In this document: positions 6,887 to 8,986 of the stretch, in pieces
Layout of the letters: the number at the start of each line of letters is the position of its first letter
How positions within the stretch are numbered: position 1 is the stretch's first letter
Assembly (NCBI GenBank): GCA_013815485.1
Contig: JACDGB010000044.1
Location: 1 to 8,986 of the forward strand
Length of the DNA: 8,986 nt
DNA from: Rubrobacter sp.
GTDB taxonomy: Bacteria > Actinomycetota > Rubrobacteria > Rubrobacterales > Rubrobacteraceae
Direction of reading: 5' to 3'
The notes under the pieces: generated by a model
The model's database searches: none
Told to the model about the DNA's origin: nothing
Seen by the model: the letters and a program-made list of their open reading frames with translations, nothing else
Made by a program: the position numbers and the translations under genes

Positions 6887-8235
6887 CAGTCCCCGAACCT
6901 CTCGAAGAAGCTGCCAAAGTAATTGACCGCCCCAAAATAATCGTCGAGCCGGACCCATTCGTTTGGTGAGTGAAGGCGGCTATCAGTGTTCGCCACGCTC
7001 CCGGCCATGATGGTCGGTATCCCAAGCTCCGTGACGATGAGGGAGGTCGGGCCGCTGCCGCCGACGGTCGGATAGACGACCGCCTCCTCGACGCCGAGGT
7101 CTTCCCACGCTTCGACCGCCGTGCGGACGATGGGGGAGTCCACGGGCGTCTTCGCCGCCTCGACGCCGTGAAGGTCTATTACTTCCACGTCGTCGAAGCC
7201 GCGCTTGTGGAGATGGTTTCTTATCAACTCCAGCACAGGCCCCGGACTCTGCCCGGAGACGAGCCGGAAGTCCATCTTCACGAACGCCTCGGAAGGCACG
7301 ATGGTCTTTGACCCAGGCCCCGTGTAGCCGGACTGCATCCCGGCGATGTTCGCGGTCGGGCGGAGGAGCATATCGCGCAACGCCGCTTCGCTGGTGAGAT
7401 CCCTGTCGAAGGCTTCCACGCCCCACGATGATTTCAGCGTGGCTTCGTCGAAGGGGATGCGGTTTATGGCTTCGAGGTCTTTCTCGGAGGGTGGGTCGGC
7501 GAGGTCATCGAGGCCGTCGAGCGTGATTTCTCCGTCTTCGTCTTTGATGGTCCGCAGGGCCTGGATGAGCCGCCAGGCGGGGTTGGGGGCGATGCCGCCG
7601 TACATGCTGTGGAGGTCGTGGGAGGCACCTTTCGCACGCAGCTCGACGTAGGCCATACCCTTCGTCCCGCAGAAGATGAGAGGGCGTCCCGCGCCGTCCT
7701 TCATCGAGCCTTCCCACAGGCAGGCGTCGGCGGCGAGTAGTTCGGCGTTGTCCCTCACGAACGGGGCGAGGTTCGGGCTGCCGACTTCTTCTTCGCCTTC
7801 GATCAGGAATTTCAGCTTGAACGGGAGCGAGCCGTGCTCTTCCATAAAAAGCTGGAGCGCCTGGATGCGGGCGAGCACGTCTCCCTTGTCGTCGGCGACG
7901 CCGCGGGCGAAGATGCCGCCGTCGCGCAGGGTGGGCTCGAACGGGTCGCTCTCCCACAGTTCCAGCGGCTCTGGCGGCTGCACGTCGTAGTGACCGTATG
8001 AGAGGAGCGTCTTCTCTCCGGCTCCGATCTCCGCGTACACGACCGGGTGGCCGTCCGTCTCCATCAGGCGGGCGTTTGCGCCGGCCTCTCGCAGTTTCTC
8101 CGCGACCCATTCGGCGCATTCCCGGAAGCTGTCCGGGTCTTCTTTACGGGCCGAGATCGAGGGCATCCTCAAGAACTCTTTCAACTCTTCGAGGAGCTCG
8201 TCCCTGGCACCGCTCACGCGCTCTTGTATGCTCAT
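6886..8235 (-). CDS. M20-family metallopeptidase (dipeptidase type)
   Basis: A cytoplasmic zinc-dependent exopeptidase of 449 residues, a normal full length for M20 dipeptidases. The co-catalytic metal site is complete: H82-Y-D84 in SYGHYDVQPP, the bridging Asp in FARGVADDKGD (D115), the catalytic/metal acidic pair in LIEGEEEVGSP (E148/E149), a further acidic position in the D170-W174 area, and H422 in SRLHSPNE. The lid/dimerisation domain lies around 195-310, with H206/H209 in SHDLHSMYGG. It probably cleaves dipeptides or related amide bonds; the exact substrate cannot be told. The ATG has GGAGG at 8243-8247, seven bases upstream. It is the first gene of the minus-strand series and its stop overlaps the next start by one base, so it is likely co-transcribed with the DNA-end-processing genes although no functional link is apparent. 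Confidence 0.95.
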   Translation of the reverse strand: MSIQERVSGARDELLEELKEFLRMPSISARKEDPDSFRECAEWVAEKLREAGANARLMETDGHPVVYAEIGAGEKTLLSYGHYDVQPPEPLELWESDPFEPTLRDGGIFARGVADDKGDVLARIQALQLFMEEHGSLPFKLKFLIEGEEEVGSPNLAPFVRDNAELLAADACLWEGSMKDGAGRPLIFCGTKGMAYVELRAKGASHDLHSMYGGIAPNPAWRLIQALRTIKDEDGEITLDGLDDLADPPSEKDLEAINRIPFDEATLKSSWGVEAFDRDLTSEAALRDMLLRPTANIAGMQSGYTGPGSKTIVPSEAFVKMDFRLVSGQSPGPVLELIRNHLHKRGFDDVEVIDLHGVEAAKTPVDSPIVRTAVEAWEDLGVEEAVVYPTVGGSGPTSLIVTELGIPTIMAGSVANTDSRLHSPNEWVRLDDYFGAVNYFGSFFERFGD

Positions 8236-8262
8236 GTTCCAACCTCCATCCAGTCCACGATG

Positions 8263-8271
8263 AGGTTAGCA
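8263..8271 (-). promoter_or_regulatory. Candidate extended -10 promoter of the minus-strand operon
   Basis: On the minus strand TGC precedes TAACCT (8268 down to 8263). No convincing -35 is seen 16-18 bases upstream. It would give a 5' leader of about 20 bases with the GGAGG of the peptidase gene (8243-8247) inside it, a sensible layout. This is the only promoter-like element I find in the 107-bp divergent gap. Confidence 0.3.
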
Positions 8272-8321
8272 CTTTCGCCGGTTGGTTTCGTGAGCAAAAC
8301 GTGGTTCGCGGCTGGGGTTGC

Positions 8322-8330
8322 TGGTATATT
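8322..8330 (+). promoter_or_regulatory. Extended -10 promoter of the membrane/winged-helix gene
   Basis: TGG followed by TATATT (8325-8330) forms an extended -10. The -35 region around 8302-8307 (TGGTTC) is weak. A start of transcription near 8337 would leave only about six bases before ATG 8343, so the message would be nearly leaderless, which agrees with the absence of a Shine-Dalgarno. Confidence 0.4.
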
Positions 8331-8342
8331 GAAGATTGCCTC

Positions 8343-8852
8343 ATGTCTATCGAGAAGAGACAGGATCCCGCCCCGGAGCGCCGTCACCACGGTCGGGACG
8401 AGGACGACTTCTTCGGACTCGACGTTCGCAGCATGAGCCCGAGAGCGCAGGTAGTGACATCGCTCGCGGTCTTGATACCCGTCGTGGTTGGGGCAACCCT
8501 GGCCTTGACTTTTGGACCGTGGTGGCTGATCTTCGTTTTCGGCTGGATGGTCTTCCCTGCCTCCAGTCTGCTGGTGCGCGGGATCGCGGGTCTCTCCGAG
8601 GGCAGTGGCTCGAAGCCGCTGACAGGGAACGGCGGAGAACGGGAGCTTCTCGGGGCGCTGCGGGAGCAGGGAGAGTTGACCTCCGCGCAGGCTGCGATGG
8701 AGACCTCGCTCTCGGTGGCGGAGGCGGACGCGATGCTCAAAGGACTGGCCTCGGGCGGTCATCTGGACGTGCGGGTGCGTGGCGGCGGGCTGTTCTACGC
8801 TTTGTGGGAGCATGAGCGGGGAGAGTCGCGGGAGCTTCGAGGACGGGGCTAG
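8343..8852 (+). CDS. Small membrane protein with a C-terminal winged-helix-like domain
   Basis: 169 residues, not recognised by name. After a charged N-terminus (1-33) come two membrane spans, about 37-57 (VVTSLAVLIPVVVGATLAL) and 60-83 (WWLIFVFGWMVFPASSLLVRG), then a Gly/Ser linker. The last 65 residues look like a winged helix: ERELLGALREQG (99-110), ELTSAQAAMETSL (111-123), SVAEADAMLKGLASGGHLDV (124-143), and a Gly-rich wing (RGGGLFYALWE, 146-156). This resembles regulatory domains where each helix-turn-helix unit reads as a level of control, but whether it binds DNA or protein is unknown. The reading frame is open far upstream through the peptidase gene, but ATG 8343 is chosen because earlier codons are antisense to that gene and a promoter-like element ends just before it. 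There is no clear Shine-Dalgarno, which fits near-leaderless translation. Confidence 0.72.
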   Translation: MSIEKRQDPAPERRHHGRDEDDFFGLDVRSMSPRAQVVTSLAVLIPVVVGATLALTFGPWWLIFVFGWMVFPASSLLVRGIAGLSEGSGSKPLTGNGGERELLGALREQGELTSAQAAMETSLSVAEADAMLKGLASGGHLDVRVRGGGLFYALWEHERGESRELRGRG

Positions 8853-8857
8853 AAAAG

Positions 8858-8885
8858 TTTTGGCGCGCTCCGGTCATGGTATTAT
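8858..8885 (+). promoter_or_regulatory. Sigma-70-like promoter for the right-edge gene
   Basis: TATTAT at 8880-8885 is preceded by TGG, giving an extended -10 element, and TTTTGG at 8858-8863 is a fair -35 with a 16-nt spacer. It sits right after the stop of the membrane-protein gene, and the A+T-rich patch stands out from its surroundings. Transcription would start near 8892. Confidence 0.5.
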
Positions 8886-8908
8886 TCAGGGTCCAAAGAA
8901 GGGGTTCT

Positions 8909-8941
8909 GTGGACGAACGGGAGCATACGACGGGCATCTAA
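8909..8941 (+). other. Possible ten-codon leader ORF ahead of the right-edge gene
   Basis: GTG 8909 follows a good purine-rich Shine-Dalgarno (AAGAAGGGG, 8896-8904, four bases away) yet stops at TAA 8939-8941 after only ten codons (VDEREHTTGI). The next gene begins two bases further on. It could be a short leader whose translation feeds re-initiation of the downstream gene, or the SD could simply be a chance match. Confidence 0.25.
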
Positions 8942-8942
8942 A

Positions 8943-8986
8943 GTGGAAGATCGCAGGATGCCGGAGACGCTCGAGGAGGCCTACCA
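8943..8986 (+). CDS. Start of an unidentified gene, cut by the right edge
   Basis: A frame beginning GTG 8943 (or ATG 8958, five codons later) stays open to the edge and reads VEDRRMPETLEEAY. ATG 8958 has GGAAG about eight bases upstream and is slightly the better start. It lies downstream of a good promoter-like element. Too little is visible to name a product. No other nearby frame has both a start and a plausible coding look to the edge, but the evidence is thin. Confidence 0.4.
   Translation, partial: MEDRRMPETLEEAY

Noticed and set aside
6887..6958. Longer N-terminus for the 189-residue protein (start at ATG 6958)
   Set aside because: It would overlap the peptidase coding end by 73 nt; the internal ATG 6886 has a ribosome site and a TGATG junction.
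7998..8342. Upstream extension of the membrane-protein frame
   Set aside because: It is antisense to the peptidase start region, and the translated part is Arg/Pro/Ser-rich without structure; ATG 8343 follows a promoter-like element.
1..8986. Absence of the ApaLI site GTGCAC
   Set aside because: I found none by eye, but only about two are expected by chance in 9 kb, so the absence means little, and the true recognition site is unknown.
1..8986. CRISPR arrays, tRNA or rRNA genes, insertion sequences, strong terminators
   Set aside because: No regularly spaced repeats, no tRNA cloverleaf or rRNA segments, no transposase motifs and no GC hairpin followed by a T-run were seen on either strand.

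Overview
The window looks like chromosomal DNA of a GC-rich bacterium. Codon use and the style of the M20 peptidase and the membrane/winged-helix gene suggest an actinobacterium, perhaps a Rubrobacter-like lineage, but that placement is an inference from composition and general protein style, not from a marker gene.

Seven genes run on the minus strand, from about 8235 down through the left edge, nearly end to end: an M20 metallopeptidase (6886-8235), an unrecognised 189-residue protein (6317-6886), a NurA-type nuclease (5108-6259), a HerA-type hexameric ATPase (3050-5107), an ApaLI-family restriction endonuclease (2386-3012), a beta-class amino DNA methyltransferase (1109-2389) and an Mre11/SbcD-type nuclease (start at 1122, cut by the left edge). 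Junctions are -1, 57, 0, 37, -4 and -14 nt, so co-transcription and some translational coupling are likely. Two plus-strand genes lie on the right: a small membrane protein with a C-terminal winged-helix-like domain (8343-8852), divergent from the peptidase, and the first codons of another gene at the right edge.

The main point of interest is the cluster. NurA and HerA form a known 5'-end-resection motor/nuclease pair, and in archaea they sit in one operon with Mre11 and Rad50. Here a complete Type II restriction-modification pair sits exactly between HerA and Mre11. That pair is visibly richer in A+T than the genes on both sides (hand-counted 60-base lines of 37-50% G+C, against 62% in a HerA line), so it looks like a later insertion. 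It is nevertheless stitched into the operon by overlapping start and stop codons, without an obvious scar. A Rad50/SbcC-like ATPase is predicted just beyond position 1.

Other points: the HerA-like ATPase has a non-canonical P-loop; the methyltransferase carries about 135 extra C-terminal residues that may be a degenerate nuclease-like fold; the 189-residue protein ahead of NurA is an unknown candidate member of the module; and both plus-strand promoters appear to be extended -10 type, one of them giving an almost leaderless transcript.
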